Shown here: positions 1-8,510 of the stretch, piece by piece | Layout: each line of letters starts with the position of its first letter | How positions within the stretch are numbered: position 1 is the first letter of the stretch | Origin: Polyangium jinanense | GTDB lineage: Bacteria > Myxococcota > Polyangia > Polyangiales > Polyangiaceae | Reading direction: 5' to 3' | Assembly (NCBI RefSeq): GCF_028435365.1 | Contig: NZ_JAGTJJ010000039.1 | Coordinates: 39,660 to 103,659 of the forward strand | Length of the DNA stretch: 64,000 nucleotides | Position numbers and translations under genes: made by a program | Notes under the pieces: generated by a model | Told to the model about the DNA's origin: nothing | Databases searched by the model: none | The model's input: the letters and a program-made list of their open reading frames with translations, nothing else

Positions 1-163
1 TGAAGGATTGCAGATACTCGCTCGACGCAAGATCCATCTCGTCGGGGAGATCGCTCGCGTCGAGGGCCATGTCCTCACTCAGCGTCTGCTTTGCTTTCTT
101 GACGATCTCGTCCCGCTTCGCCTCGAGCAAAGCCTTGAACTTCTTGAGCTGGGCCTTGTTCAT
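1..163 (-). CDS. DksA/TraR-family C4 zinc-finger protein (N-terminal part, cut by window start)
   Basis: Only the first 54 residues are inside the window; the rest lies beyond position 1. The frame opens with MNKAQLKKFKALLEAKRDEI and continues as a charged helix followed by DLPDEMDLASSEY. This is the N-terminal coiled-coil layout of DksA/TraR proteins, which enter the RNA polymerase secondary channel and tune promoter response, often with ppGpp. The C-terminal zinc finger that defines the family cannot be checked here. The ATG at 161-163 is the natural start and it is transcribed away from the NUDIX gene. The family call rests on the N-terminal helix pattern alone, so it is probable rather than certain. 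Confidence 0.72.
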   Translation of the reverse strand, partial: MNKAQLKKFKALLEAKRDEIVKKAKQTLSEDMALDASDLPDEMDLASSEYLQSF

Positions 164-263
164 TGTGCAATTCCCTCGACGTGTCGCCCTTCGGGTGCCC
201 CCCGCCTCATGCAATCCGGGCACCTCGACGAAGTACGGCTAGAGACGGATGAATACCGTCCAT

Positions 264-294
264 TTCCGGCCCTCCCGTGAAGGAGGGCGCGGAA
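264..294. promoter_or_regulatory. Stem-loop in the divergent gap between the DksA-like and NUDIX genes
   Basis: CCCTCC (270-275) pairs with GGAGGG (282-287), and outside them TTCCG (264-268) pairs with CGGAA (290-294), giving an interrupted stem over a short loop. It sits between two divergent starts (163 and 352), so it is either a leader structure or an operator. No clear -35/-10 pair was recognised next to it. Confidence 0.25.
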
Positions 295-351
295 GGCTAG
301 GCGACGGATTCCCTGACGTCAACCACGGTCGAGACCGGTCGAGATGCGTGT

Positions 352-1344
352 TTGACGACGTCCTCTCGACGTGGGACAAAACCTTCCACCTTGCTGGAAT
401 TCGACATCAACCGAAATACGAGCCAACCCCGTGATGCCGCCACCGTCGTCGTCATTCGCGACGGGGCCCAGGGACTCGAGGTCTTCTGTGTGCGGCGCCA
501 CGCGAAGTCCGCGTTCATGGGCGGGGCGCTCGTCTTTCCCGGCGGAAAGGTCGATCCGTCGGATCTCGATCCAGCCTGGGAAACCGCGGCGAGCGCCGCG
601 GACGCGCGGGTCCTCTCGATGGCCACCGAGCAGACGAGCGCCCTCGGGCTCTGCGTCGCGGCGTGCCGGGAGACGCTCGAAGAGGGGCGGATCCTTCCGG
701 TCACACCCGCGGCCCTGGGGCCGGAGCTCGACGCGATGGCGGCCGAGCTCGTGGCCGGGACGCGGCTCTTCGACGCGCTCGTCCGGCGCGGAAGGCGTCT
801 TTTGGTCGACACGCTCGTGCCGTTCGCGCGGTGGGTGACGCCCGAGGCAGAGTCCCGTCGGTTTGATGCTCGTTTTTTCCTGCTCCCTTTGCCCGAGGGA
901 CAGGAGGGACGGCACGACGATCACGAGACCACGATGAGCCTCTGGGCGCGGCCTTCGGATGTCCTCGACGCCGCGGCGGAAGGGCGTTTCTTTCTCGCGC
1001 CGCCCACGTCGCGCACCCTGGAATTGCTCGCGGGCGAGCGAGACGTGCACGGTGCGCTTGCCCTCGCCAGTCGCCAGTCGCTCCTGCCGATCTGCCCGGT
1101 GTTCGTCCCGGGCGAGGGCGACGCTCCGCCTTTCATCGCTTTGCCCGGTGATCCTGCACACTCTGTGAGGGAGCGACGGGTCGCCGGGCCCAGCCGCTAC
1201 GTCCTGCGTGATGGCCGTTTTGCTGCCGAGGACGCGCCCGAGTTCGGCAAAGGATTCGCTTCTCCCGATGTGCCGGGGGTCGAGACGAGCCTCGACGAGC
1301 GGGACGTTGCGACTTCGGTGGACGATGGGGGTTCGGGGACTTAG
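352..1344 (+). CDS. NUDIX hydrolase, NUDT19-like
   Basis: A 330-residue protein with an N-terminal beta-strand segment (DAATVVVIRDG) followed by a split Nudix box. GGALVFPGGKVD is separated by an insertion of about 40 residues from RETLEEGRIL, which carries the REx2EE metal-binding core. A long insertion inside the Nudix box is typical of the NUDT19/RP2p group, which hydrolyses acyl-CoA or related nucleotide diphosphates. The C-terminal half is an alpha/beta extension usual for that group. The substrate here is not known. The ATG start is 188 bp from the divergent DksA-like gene. The stop lies inside a hairpin arm before the next gene on the same strand. Confidence 0.8.
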   Translation: MTTSSRRGTKPSTLLEFDINRNTSQPRDAATVVVIRDGAQGLEVFCVRRHAKSAFMGGALVFPGGKVDPSDLDPAWETAASAADARVLSMATEQTSALGLCVAACRETLEEGRILPVTPAALGPELDAMAAELVAGTRLFDALVRRGRRLLVDTLVPFARWVTPEAESRRFDARFFLLPLPEGQEGRHDDHETTMSLWARPSDVLDAAAEGRFFLAPPTSRTLELLAGERDVHGALALASRQSLLPICPVFVPGEGDAPPFIALPGDPAHSVRERRVAGPSRYVLRDGRFAAEDAPEFGKGFASPDVPGVETSLDERDVATSVDDGGSGT

Positions 1345-1364
1345 CTCCCTTTTGTCGGAGCTAA
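1341..1364 (+). terminator. Hairpin at the 3' end of the NUDIX gene
   Basis: TTAGCTCC (1341-1348) and GGAGCTAA (1357-1364) form a perfect 8-bp stem over an 8-nt loop, and flanking GGGG/CCCC can lengthen it. The NUDIX stop codon (TAG, 1342-1344) is in the left arm. There is no T-run after it, so it may be a weak terminator or a processing or attenuation structure before the regulator gene 41 bp downstream. Confidence 0.4.
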
Positions 1365-1405
1365 CGCCCCCGAGAGAGTGGACTGGGCCGAGGAGGCCGG
1401 AAGTC

Positions 1406-2014
1406 ATGGAAGCCAAAGAAAACACGACGCCGACCACGACCACGACGACGACGAACCAGCCGGAGCTGTTCACCGCGAGCGACGTGGCGCGGTTTTGCCA
1501 GGTGGATCTGAAGACCATCCACAACTGGGCGGACAAGGGGGAGATCCGGCACTTCCGGACGCCGGGTAGGCACCTGCGCTTCCGGAGGCTCGACGTCCTC
1601 GATTTCCTGCGGAAGTACGGCTACCCGATCCCGGAGGTGCTCCGCCTCGGCAAACCGAAGGTCGTGGCCGTCGACGACGATCCGGTTGTCCTTGCCTCGC
1701 TCCGCAAGGCGCTGAGCAAGCGCTTCGAGCTGACCACGTTCCAGGATCCGTTCGACGCGCTCGTGGCCGTCGGCAGCATCCAGCCCGACGCCATGGTCTT
1801 CGACGTCCGGATGCCCGGGCTCGACGGCGTGAAGTGTCTCGAACGGCTGCGGTCGATCGACACGACCTCCCACATCCGCTGCATCGTCTACTCGGACGCC
1901 GAGGAGATGAAGAAGAACGCGACGGAGGCCGGGGCCTACGACTTCATCAAGAAGGGCGAGGCCGCGGAGCTGCGCGACTCGCTGGAGCGGCTGATGGGCC
2001 TCGAACGGGAGTGA
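1406..2014 (+). CDS. Excisionase/MerR-type HTH protein with C-terminal receiver domain
   Basis: A 202-residue regulator with the DNA-binding domain first. Residues about 21-70 are an excisionase/MerR-like winged helix (FTASDVARFCQVDLKTIHNW, then a GEIRHFRTPGRHLRF wing). Residues about 85-200 are a response-regulator receiver with the acidic cluster D90-D92, phosphoacceptor D133 in VFDVRMPGLDG and lysine at about 182 in FIKKG. This is the reverse of the usual receiver-then-HTH order. No histidine kinase lies nearby, so its partner is unknown. The ATG at 1406 gives a clean HTH start after a Thr-rich lead-in; upstream in-frame sequence overlaps the NUDIX gene and is not protein-like. It converges on the amidase gene with a 10-bp gap. 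Confidence 0.85.
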   Translation: MEAKENTTPTTTTTTTNQPELFTASDVARFCQVDLKTIHNWADKGEIRHFRTPGRHLRFRRLDVLDFLRKYGYPIPEVLRLGKPKVVAVDDDPVVLASLRKALSKRFELTTFQDPFDALVAVGSIQPDAMVFDVRMPGLDGVKCLERLRSIDTTSHIRCIVYSDAEEMKKNATEAGAYDFIKKGEAAELRDSLERLMGLERE

Positions 2015-2024
2015 GGCGGGCGGA

Positions 2025-3857
2025 TCATTTACCTTCGCGGTAGGCGCGGATCGCGTTCGCCACGGCATCGGCGAGCTTCTGCCGATAGTCGGCCGTGGCG
2101 AGGCGGGCCTCGTCGTCCGGGTTCGAGATGAACGACGTCTCGAACAGGACGGCGGGCATGTCCGCGCCGACGAGCACGAAGAAGCCCGCGGTCTTCGTGC
2201 CCTGATCCTTCGTGTCCGGCCAGCGCACGCCGAGCGACGCGAGCGCGGAGCGCTGGACCAGATCGGCGACGTGGCGCGACCGGGCCATGAGGTCGCCGAC
2301 GTCGAGGTTCGACGCGATGAGCGCCATCTCCTCGTCGATGGAGCGCGCGTCGCCCTCGCCTCCGTTCTTGCGCGGACGGGAGGCGTTTTCCCGGGCCGCC
2401 ACGCGCATCGCGAGGCCCTCGGGATCCCGCACGCGATCGAGCGAGAACGTCATGGGCCCGCGCGCCTGGCCGTTCTCGGACGCGTTGCAGTGGACGGAGA
2501 CGAAGAGGTCCGCGTGGAACGCATTGGCCCGCGCGGTGCGGAGGTCGAGGGCGACGTACGTGTCGTCGTCGCGCGTGAGCAAGGTCTCGATGCCGAGTTC
2601 GCGCGAGACGATGGTCGCGGCGCGGTGCGCGATGTCCAGCGTGACGTCCTTCTCCTTGAGGCCCGTGGGTCCGACGGCGCCGGTGTCGTTGCCGCCGTGG
2701 CCGGGATCGAGGACGACACGACGCACCTCGCGTTTGCCCGAGGCGTCCTGTTCGTCCTTCCGAACCGGCGGGCGCGTGCTCACGTCGATGACGATGCGGA
2801 ACGGGTCGGGTAGGTAGAAGACGCGGCGATAGAGGGAGGCGGCGAGGTCGAGGACGACGCGGGTGCCGCCGCCCTCCTGGGCGCCGAGGCGGACGCGACG
2901 CACGACGCCGCCGACCTCGGTTTCGCGCGGGACGCCCTTGGCGCTCGCGCGGGCGATGTCCACGAAGACACGCGCGTCCTTGCCCGCGGCGGCGTCGGCG
3001 CCGAGGGTGCCGACCTGAAAGGTGGTCGGGCCGCTCAGGTGAATGACCACGCGGCCGCCCTTCTCGGAGCCGAAGGGTTCGAGCGAGACGAGCTTCACCG
3101 GCTCCTTGGCCGCGGCCGCGTCACGCGGGGTCACGACGACCTGCCCCTCGGACGCAGCCTGGGTCGAGGTGGACGATGGAGGGGCGGACTCCGGGGAGAC
3201 GGCGCCCGAGGGCGGCGGGGAGGCGGCGAAGGCCGACGGGGACGGTGCGCCGCGCGAGGCGGCCTCCGAGGCGAGGTCACCTTCCCGTTCGAGGGCGCGG
3301 AGCGCATCGGCGCGGGGGCGATACGCGGACGACATCGCGAGGGTGCGTTCGAGCGCGGCGTGGCAAGGCGTGCGCGGGGCAAGGACGGCCTGGCGGCGCG
3401 AGGCGAGGTAGGTCTCGCGGTAGGAGACGGCGGCGTCGCGGGCGAGGTCGCCGGCAAGCAGGGCGCGGCGGCGATCGGCCTCGCAGCCCTGGAGGGTGCC
3501 AGCGACGGCGCTCGCGGCGGCGGCGTAGAGCTCGAGGGCCTCGCGGGCGTCGGCTTCGGCCTGGTCGAGGCGGAAGGAGCGGGCGCGGAGGTCGGCGGCG
3601 AGCATGGCGAGGGCGGCGCCACGTTCGGTGCGGCCAGCGCGGGAGGAGGCGATGGCGACGGCGTCGGCGAGGGCCACGACCTCGGCGCGGGGCGGAAGCG
3701 CGGCGGCGGGGTCGAGGAGGGCCTGGGCGCGCTGTTCGTCGCTCGGGGGCGGCGCGGGTGTGCCCGACGTACCCGAGCCGCAGCTGAGGAGGGGCGCTCC
3801 GCACGCAAAAAGAATCGCCGCGGCGCGGAGGGCGGAGATACCATGGGAGCGCTGCAC
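2025..3857 (-). CDS. N-acetylmuramoyl-L-alanine amidase (AMIN + Amidase_3), predicted lipoprotein
   Basis: Cleaves the bond between N-acetylmuramic acid and L-alanine in peptidoglycan, for cell separation or wall turnover. The C-terminal 240 residues are a zinc-dependent Amidase_3 domain: VVLDPGHGGNDTGAVG with the first His ligand, a Glu in GLKEKDVTLDIAHR, SVHCNAS with the second His, and FETSFISNPDDE with the catalytic Glu. Before it is an AMIN-like beta domain (GGRVVIHLSGPTTFQVG onward) that usually localises the enzyme to the septum. The N-terminal third is helical and Ala-rich. The GTG at 3857 was chosen because it gives an 11-residue basic start, a hydrophobic stretch and a lipobox ending PLLSC. 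An ATG at 3932 in the same frame is possible but places the signal too far inside. Confidence 0.85.
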   Translation of the reverse strand: MQRSHGISALRAAAILFACGAPLLSCGSGTSGTPAPPPSDEQRAQALLDPAAALPPRAEVVALADAVAIASSRAGRTERGAALAMLAADLRARSFRLDQAEADAREALELYAAAASAVAGTLQGCEADRRRALLAGDLARDAAVSYRETYLASRRQAVLAPRTPCHAALERTLAMSSAYRPRADALRALEREGDLASEAASRGAPSPSAFAASPPPSGAVSPESAPPSSTSTQAASEGQVVVTPRDAAAAKEPVKLVSLEPFGSEKGGRVVIHLSGPTTFQVGTLGADAAAGKDARVFVDIARASAKGVPRETEVGGVVRRVRLGAQEGGGTRVVLDLAASLYRRVFYLPDPFRIVIDVSTRPPVRKDEQDASGKREVRRVVLDPGHGGNDTGAVGPTGLKEKDVTLDIAHRAATIVSRELGIETLLTRDDDTYVALDLRTARANAFHADLFVSVHCNASENGQARGPMTFSLDRVRDPEGLAMRVAARENASRPRKNGGEGDARSIDEEMALIASNLDVGDLMARSRHVADLVQRSALASLGVRWPDTKDQGTKTAGFFVLVGADMPAVLFETSFISNPDDEARLATADYRQKLADAVANAIRAYREGK

Positions 3858-3948
3858 CGCGGTACGCCGGTGGACCGCGAACGACGGGGCAGCGCCCGCG
3901 GCGACCCCACGCGTCGCGGGGCCCGAGCACATCTTCCGGAGGATCCCC

Positions 3949-4464
3949 GTGTCCGACTCCACGCCCACCTCGATCCCTATCTACGCCGACCGGCTCTCCG
4001 GCGAGAACTTTGCCGACGCGACTGCGATGGTCAACGCGTATCTCCGCCGCTACGTCGCGAAATACCTCCCGGCGAGCGAAGCGGGTCACGAGGGGCACGT
4101 GCTCGACGACGGCGGATATGCCCACGTGCAACGCGGGGTGGTCACGATCGGGATCAACGTGCTCGAACGGCAGGGCGTTCTGATGATTTTCGCGCCCATC
4201 ATGGCGGTGCCGACGCGGGGGCGGGAGGGCTTCTACCGGAAGCTCCTGGAGCTCTCGTTCGTGCGCACGAGCGACGCGGCGTTCGCGATCGACGCGGCGC
4301 GCGACGACGTGGTGGTGCGGTGCCTGCGGCGCCTGTCCGCGCTCGACTACGAGGAGTTCGAGGACATCGTGACGACCGTGGGGGACGTGGCGGACGAATG
4401 GCAGAACAAGCTCGTCGCCGAGTTCGGGGGGAACGAAAAGCCGGCCTCCGCGTTCGGCGACTGA
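3949..4464 (+). CDS. YbjN/secretion-chaperone-like protein of unknown function
   Basis: A 171-residue soluble protein with no signal peptide. A strand-rich core (DDGGYAHVQRGVVTIGINV, then LMIFAPIMAVP) is followed by RKLLELSFVRTSDAAFAID and VVVRCLRRLSALDYEEF. That order matches YbjN and type III chaperone-like folds, which act as chaperones or regulators; the exact role cannot be read from sequence. The GTG at 3949 was preferred because GGAGG sits just upstream. The upstream in-frame sequence overlaps the divergent amidase gene and has no domain character. Confidence 0.6.
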   Translation: MSDSTPTSIPIYADRLSGENFADATAMVNAYLRRYVAKYLPASEAGHEGHVLDDGGYAHVQRGVVTIGINVLERQGVLMIFAPIMAVPTRGREGFYRKLLELSFVRTSDAAFAIDAARDDVVVRCLRRLSALDYEEFEDIVTTVGDVADEWQNKLVAEFGGNEKPASAFGD

Positions 4465-4542
4465 CGCCATCGGCCCAGCCTTCACGATCGACGCCGCTGC
4501 GTTGCCGCTCGCACGCGACGGGTGATACGTTCTCGTCTGGTC

Positions 4543-5778
4543 ATGACTGTCCAAGAACCCCAAGCGAAGCCGCGAGTCCCCACGCCGGACGAGCTGGATC
4601 GGCTCGCGCTGCAGTACAAGCCGTCCTGGGAGCAAGACGATCCGAAGGCGGCGCCCGCGCCCGAGATCGCGGCGAGTCCGGTCGTGGCCCCGCCGCCGGC
4701 GCCGGCGCGCGCCGAGGCGCCCGCTCCGCCCGCGGAGAATGGTGCGGCGAAGACGAACGGGGCGGCCGCGGCCCACGTGAACGGCGCCGCGAAGGTCGAC
4801 GCGCCGAAGGTCGATGAAGCAAAGGCCGAGGCGCCGAAGGCCGAGGCGCCGAAGGTCGACGAAGCCAAGGCCGAGGCGCCGAAGGTCGACGCGCCGAAGA
4901 TCGACGATGCCAAGGCCGAGGCGCCGAAGGTCGACGCGCCGAAGATCGACGATGCCAAGGCCGAGGCGCCGAAGGTCGACGCGCCGAAGGTCGACGATGC
5001 CAAGGCCGAGGCGCCGATGGTCGACGCGCCGAAGGTCGATGAAGCGAAGGTCGACGCGCCGAAAGCCGACGAAGCCAAAGCAGAAGAGCCGAAGGCGGAC
5101 GAGACAAACGCCGACGAAGCGAAGGTCGACGAAGCGCAGCCCGACGCGGAGAAGGCCGAAGCTGCACCCGCGCCCGCGCCCGCGCCGCCTCCCGTGGACG
5201 AAGCGAGCCTCTCGCGCATGGACGCCGCGATGGCCGACGAGCCGCCCGAGATCCCCGTGAGCGGCCCGCCGAAGGGGATTTTCGTGAAGGTCGCAGTCGC
5301 GCTCGTGGGCCTCGCCGGGCTCGCGTTCGCCGCGAAGGGCATCCTCGGCGGCTCGGACAAACCCACGCCGCCGCCCGTCACGACGAGTGCAACCGAGGCG
5401 CCGAAGCCCGCGCCGAGCCCCACGCAAAACGCAGCGCCGGTCCCTTCGCCGACGATGGAAGCGCGTCCCGTCGAGACCGTCGTCACGCCTCCCACGCCGG
5501 AGCCCCCTCCCCCGACGCCGACGGCCACCGCAACGACGGCCCCCACCAGCGAGCCCGCCGCCGCCGCGACAACACCGAAGGTCGAACCGCCGAAGGTCGA
5601 ACCTCCGAAGGTCGAACCGCCGAAGGTCGAGCCGCCGAAGCCCGTCGAAACGGCTGCAGCCACCACGAAAAAACCCGCTGCATCTGCACCGACGACCGCA
5701 AAAACTGCGGCCCCCAAACCTCCCGCTACGACAGCCCCGAAGCCCGGTGGCGGCATCATCCGCGAGACGCCGTTCTGA
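4543..5778 (+). CDS. Repeat-rich protein with one membrane segment
   Basis: A 411-residue protein of unknown function. A short N-terminal motif (PTPDELDRLALQYKPSWEQD) leads into a long Ala/Pro/Glu/Lys/Asp tract. Residues about 85-205 are built from near-identical 15-residue units of the form KVDAPKIDDAKAEAP, encoded by 45-bp direct repeats. A single hydrophobic helix (about residues 247-266, FVKVAVALVGLAGLAFAAKG) follows, then a second Pro-rich half with four KVEPP repeats. The layout suggests a cytoplasmic low-complexity arm and an extended periplasmic arm that can span the cell wall, a little like TonB, but no TonB C-terminal domain is visible. The ATG at 4543 is used. It is followed 95 bp later by the TPR/PEGA protein gene. 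Confidence 0.7.
   Translation: MTVQEPQAKPRVPTPDELDRLALQYKPSWEQDDPKAAPAPEIAASPVVAPPPAPARAEAPAPPAENGAAKTNGAAAAHVNGAAKVDAPKVDEAKAEAPKAEAPKVDEAKAEAPKVDAPKIDDAKAEAPKVDAPKIDDAKAEAPKVDAPKVDDAKAEAPMVDAPKVDEAKVDAPKADEAKAEEPKADETNADEAKVDEAQPDAEKAEAAPAPAPAPPPVDEASLSRMDAAMADEPPEIPVSGPPKGIFVKVAVALVGLAGLAFAAKGILGGSDKPTPPPVTTSATEAPKPAPSPTQNAAPVPSPTMEARPVETVVTPPTPEPPPPTPTATATTAPTSEPAAAATTPKVEPPKVEPPKVEPPKVEPPKPVETAAATTKKPAASAPTTAKTAAPKPPATTAPKPGGGIIRETPF
4795..5160 (+). repeat. 45-bp direct repeats inside the repeat-rich protein gene
   Basis: The segment is made of tandem copies of a unit reading GCCGAGGCGCCGAAGGTCGA then CGCGCCGAAGATCGACGATG, with some half units. The copies from about 4888 to 5020 are almost identical, so copy number is likely to vary between strains through slippage. 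The repeat stays in frame, coding for Lys/Asp/Glu/Ala/Pro-rich segments. Confidence 0.85.
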
Positions 5779-5873
5779 GCGCTCGCTAATCGCTTGCCCG
5801 TGCCCTCCTCGGGGTGCGAAGAATGCCGCAACGAAGACCGCATCGCCGGCCGCCGCGATGCACCGAGGGTTCG

Positions 5874-7187
5874 ATGAAGACACGCGCTTGCGCCACCGCC
5901 TTGTTCCTTTCGCTCACGGTCCCTGCCCTCCTCGGCGAGGCCGGGATCGCTCCCGACCTCATGGAAGCACGCGCGTTCGCGCAGGCCGACGCCGTCACCG
6001 AGGTCGCTCGTCAACGCTACGAGGACGGCGTGAAGGCGTTCGACGCCGGTCGCTTCGAGGACGCGCGCTCCGCGTTCCTGCAAGCCTACGCGCTGAAGCG
6101 TCACCCCGCCGTGCTGCTCAACCTCGGCCAGAGCGAGCTGCGCTCGAACCACCCCGAGGACGCAGGCATGCACCTGCAGCAGTTCCTCCGCGACATGCCC
6201 TCGGCCTCGCCCGATCAGAAAGCCGTCGCCGAAAAGGGCATCGCCGAGGCGAAGAAGAAGACCGGCCACATCGTGGTGATCGTCGACGCGAACGGCGCCG
6301 ACGTGTCCGTCGATGGAACGAGCTACGGCAGGTCGCCGCTGCTCAACGTGATCTTCGTCAAGCCAGGCGCGCACACAGTCACCGCGACGTACGGCGGCAA
6401 GACGACGACCACGAAGGTCGACGCGAAGCAAGGCTCGGCCACCGCGGCAAACCTCGTGCTCGGCGTCGGCGGCGCTGCGACTCCGCCGCCTCCGCCGCCT
6501 CCGCCGCCGCCCCCGCCGCCGCCTCCGGCCGCGGCGCCCCCGCCCGCGACGACGACCACGACGACGACGCCCGCCGCGAACCCGTACGGGTCGCAGGCGA
6601 GCACGGGCACGCCGCCCGCAGGCGCGACGACCGCGAGCTCGGGTCTTCCGCCGATCGACGCGGGCGGGCCCACGCCCCAGGAGCCCGACACGACGACGGG
6701 CACGCGTGAGCCGTTCCTGAAGTGGTACACGCACAAGCCCCTCGCGTGGGTCGGCTCGGGCGTCGCGGTGATCGGCCTCGGTCTCGGCATCGGCTTCTCG
6801 ATCGGCGCGAGCGTCGCGAGCGGGAAGGCCGATCAGCACGCCGCCGAGATCCGCACGTACGCCTCGACCGATCCGAGCACGAACTTCGGCAAGAACCCGC
6901 CCTGCGGATCGACCGAGGAGGCCGGCAGCGATCTACCGGGCTACGACCAGGCCTGCGGCGTGCTGCGCAAGGATCTCTCCGACTACGACACGAACGTCGC
7001 CGTGGCCACGACGGGCTGGGTGCTCTTCGGCGTCGGCGCGATCGGCACGGGCGTCTACGCGCTGCTCGACTGGTACCTGCCGAAGAAGAGCTCGACCACG
7101 GGTTCGAACGACGGCCCGCGTGTCCTCGCCGTCACGCCGAGCGTGTCGTCGACCTATCAAGGGCTCGGCGTCGTCGGCACGTTCTGA
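5874..7187 (+). CDS. TPR/PEGA-domain envelope protein with proline-rich linker
   Basis: A 437-residue exported protein. A signal peptide begins MKTRACATALFLSLTVPALL. Residues about 40-130 are TPR-like (RYEDGVKAFDAGRFEDARSA, LLNLGQSELRSNHPEDA). A PEGA-type beta domain follows (IVVIVDANGADVSVDG, YGRSPL, VKPGAHTVTATYGG). A run of about 15 prolines and a Thr-rich linker lead to two hydrophobic segments (WVGSGVAVIGLGLGIGFSIG and VATTGWVLFGVGAIGTGVYA). This arrangement is common in myxobacterial envelope proteins, where TPR and PEGA parts are thought to scaffold cell-surface complexes. The ATG at 5874 is chosen since it starts the signal peptide. The last 31 bp overlap the convergent sigma-54 activator gene. 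Confidence 0.78.
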   Translation: MKTRACATALFLSLTVPALLGEAGIAPDLMEARAFAQADAVTEVARQRYEDGVKAFDAGRFEDARSAFLQAYALKRHPAVLLNLGQSELRSNHPEDAGMHLQQFLRDMPSASPDQKAVAEKGIAEAKKKTGHIVVIVDANGADVSVDGTSYGRSPLLNVIFVKPGAHTVTATYGGKTTTTKVDAKQGSATAANLVLGVGGAATPPPPPPPPPPPPPPPAAAPPPATTTTTTTPAANPYGSQASTGTPPAGATTASSGLPPIDAGGPTPQEPDTTTGTREPFLKWYTHKPLAWVGSGVAVIGLGLGIGFSIGASVASGKADQHAAEIRTYASTDPSTNFGKNPPCGSTEEAGSDLPGYDQACGVLRKDLSDYDTNVAVATTGWVLFGVGAIGTGVYALLDWYLPKKSSTTGSNDGPRVLAVTPSVSSTYQGLGVVGTF

Positions 7188-8461
7188 GACAACCTCGCCG
7201 TCGCTCCCGCGGCGCGCAGGAGGTCCCGCATCGTCGATCGCGGGACCGCCGCGCGCCGCGCCGCTTCACTCGTATTGCCACCCGCTTCCTCGAACAACCG
7301 TCGCGCATCGTCGGGACAAAGCTTGACGCGCCGTCCGCCGCGCTCCGCGAGCACCGACGTGACGTGCTCTGCCTGAATCACGCCCGGCGCACGTACGGCC
7401 GCCTGCACGATCACGTTCCGAAGCTCGCGCACGTTGCCCGGCCACTTCTCCGCACGCAGCGCCGCAAGCGCGCCAGGCGAGAGCTCACGCGGGCCGATCT
7501 CCGAGGTCGCGAAGAGGTGCATGCAAAGCGCCGCAATGTCCTCCGTGCGCTCGCGCAGCGGCGGCACGCGTACGAGACAAACCGCGAGCCGCTCGTACAG
7601 ATCCGCCCGAAACCGCCGCACCGCGACCATCTGTTCGAGCGGCTCGCACGTCGCCACCACGAGCCGCACATCGACATGCGTAGTCGTCTCCGCTCCGAGC
7701 GGTCGCACGATCCCCTCCTCCACGACGCGCAAAAGCTTTGCTTGCACATCGAGCGGGAGCGCCGCGATCTCGTCGAGGAAGAGCGTGCCCTGGTGCGCCT
7801 CCCGAAATGCGCCACGTCGATCACGCAGCGCGCCCGTGAACGCGCCGCGCTGATGGCCGAAGAGCTCCGACTCCGCAAGCTCACGCGAGATGGTCGCAGC
7901 ATTCAGCGCAACGAACGGTTTTCCCTTGCGCGGACTCTCCTCGTGCAGCGCACGCGCCACCAGGTCCTTGCCCGTCCCCGACTCGCCGCGGATCATCACA
8001 GGCAGTCTGAGCGGCGCAAGCCTGCGCACCGCGCCGCCGAGCCTTCGCATCGGCGCACTCCGCCCCACGAGGAGCGAAAGCGGCGCGCCCTGGTGCGTCT
8101 CCCCCGCGAGCGCACTTCCGTCGACGCGCACCACGGCATGTCCAAGCTCGACCATGCTCCCCATCGACAAAAAGGCCCGCGCGACGCGCGTGCCCGCCAC
8201 GCGCATGCCGTTGCGTGATCCAAGATCGAGCACCTCGATCACGCTGCCGCGATGCACGAGCGCCGCGTGGCGCGCGCTCACCGTCCGATCGACGAGCTGC
8301 ACGTTCACCCCCTCGCCCGAGCCGAGGACGATCTCCTCGCCGGGCCCGAGCCGCCAAACGCGCTCATTCCCGCCGTCATCCACGCGGATCCACACAGCGC
8401 CAAGCGCCGCCTCGCCTCCGCCAATCTCCACCGTCGTGTCCCGCGAACGTTCGTTCTTCAC
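7157..8461 (-). CDS. FHA-domain sigma-54-dependent transcriptional activator
   Basis: A 434-residue regulator. Residues about 35-110 form an FHA domain (VLGSGEGVNVQLVDRTVSAR, DLGSRNGMRV), which binds phosphothreonine and so links the protein to a Ser/Thr kinase. The central AAA+ domain has Walker A GESGTGKD, the sigma-54 contact loop GAFTGA, Walker B LFLDEIAAL and an arginine-rich VPPLRERTEDI. The C-terminus has a Fis-like helix-turn-helix (GGNTSEAARRAAVPRSTMRD). It would open sigma-54 promoters when its FHA domain is engaged. Its start faces a 340-bp structured repeat (8511-8850), which therefore lies in its upstream region. Its target genes are unknown. Confidence 0.92.
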   Translation of the reverse strand: MKNERSRDTTVEIGGGEAALGAVWIRVDDGGNERVWRLGPGEEIVLGSGEGVNVQLVDRTVSARHAALVHRGSVIEVLDLGSRNGMRVAGTRVARAFLSMGSMVELGHAVVRVDGSALAGETHQGAPLSLLVGRSAPMRRLGGAVRRLAPLRLPVMIRGESGTGKDLVARALHEESPRKGKPFVALNAATISRELAESELFGHQRGAFTGALRDRRGAFREAHQGTLFLDEIAALPLDVQAKLLRVVEEGIVRPLGAETTTHVDVRLVVATCEPLEQMVAVRRFRADLYERLAVCLVRVPPLRERTEDIAALCMHLFATSEIGPRELSPGALAALRAEKWPGNVRELRNVIVQAAVRAPGVIQAEHVTSVLAERGGRRVKLCPDDARRLFEEAGGNTSEAARRAAVPRSTMRDLLRAAGATARLSQNVPTTPSP

Positions 8462-8510
8462 GAACGCTCCATCGACGCGCAGTCGTCAGCAGTTGCGAGA
8501 AAAGTTTCGA

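Noticed and set aside
3277..6839. Very long open frames on the minus strand opposite the repeat-rich and TPR/PEGA genes
   Set aside because: They are Arg/Gly/Ser-rich, lack domains and only mirror the strong GC bias of the plus-strand genes. The plus strand has signal peptides and known domains.
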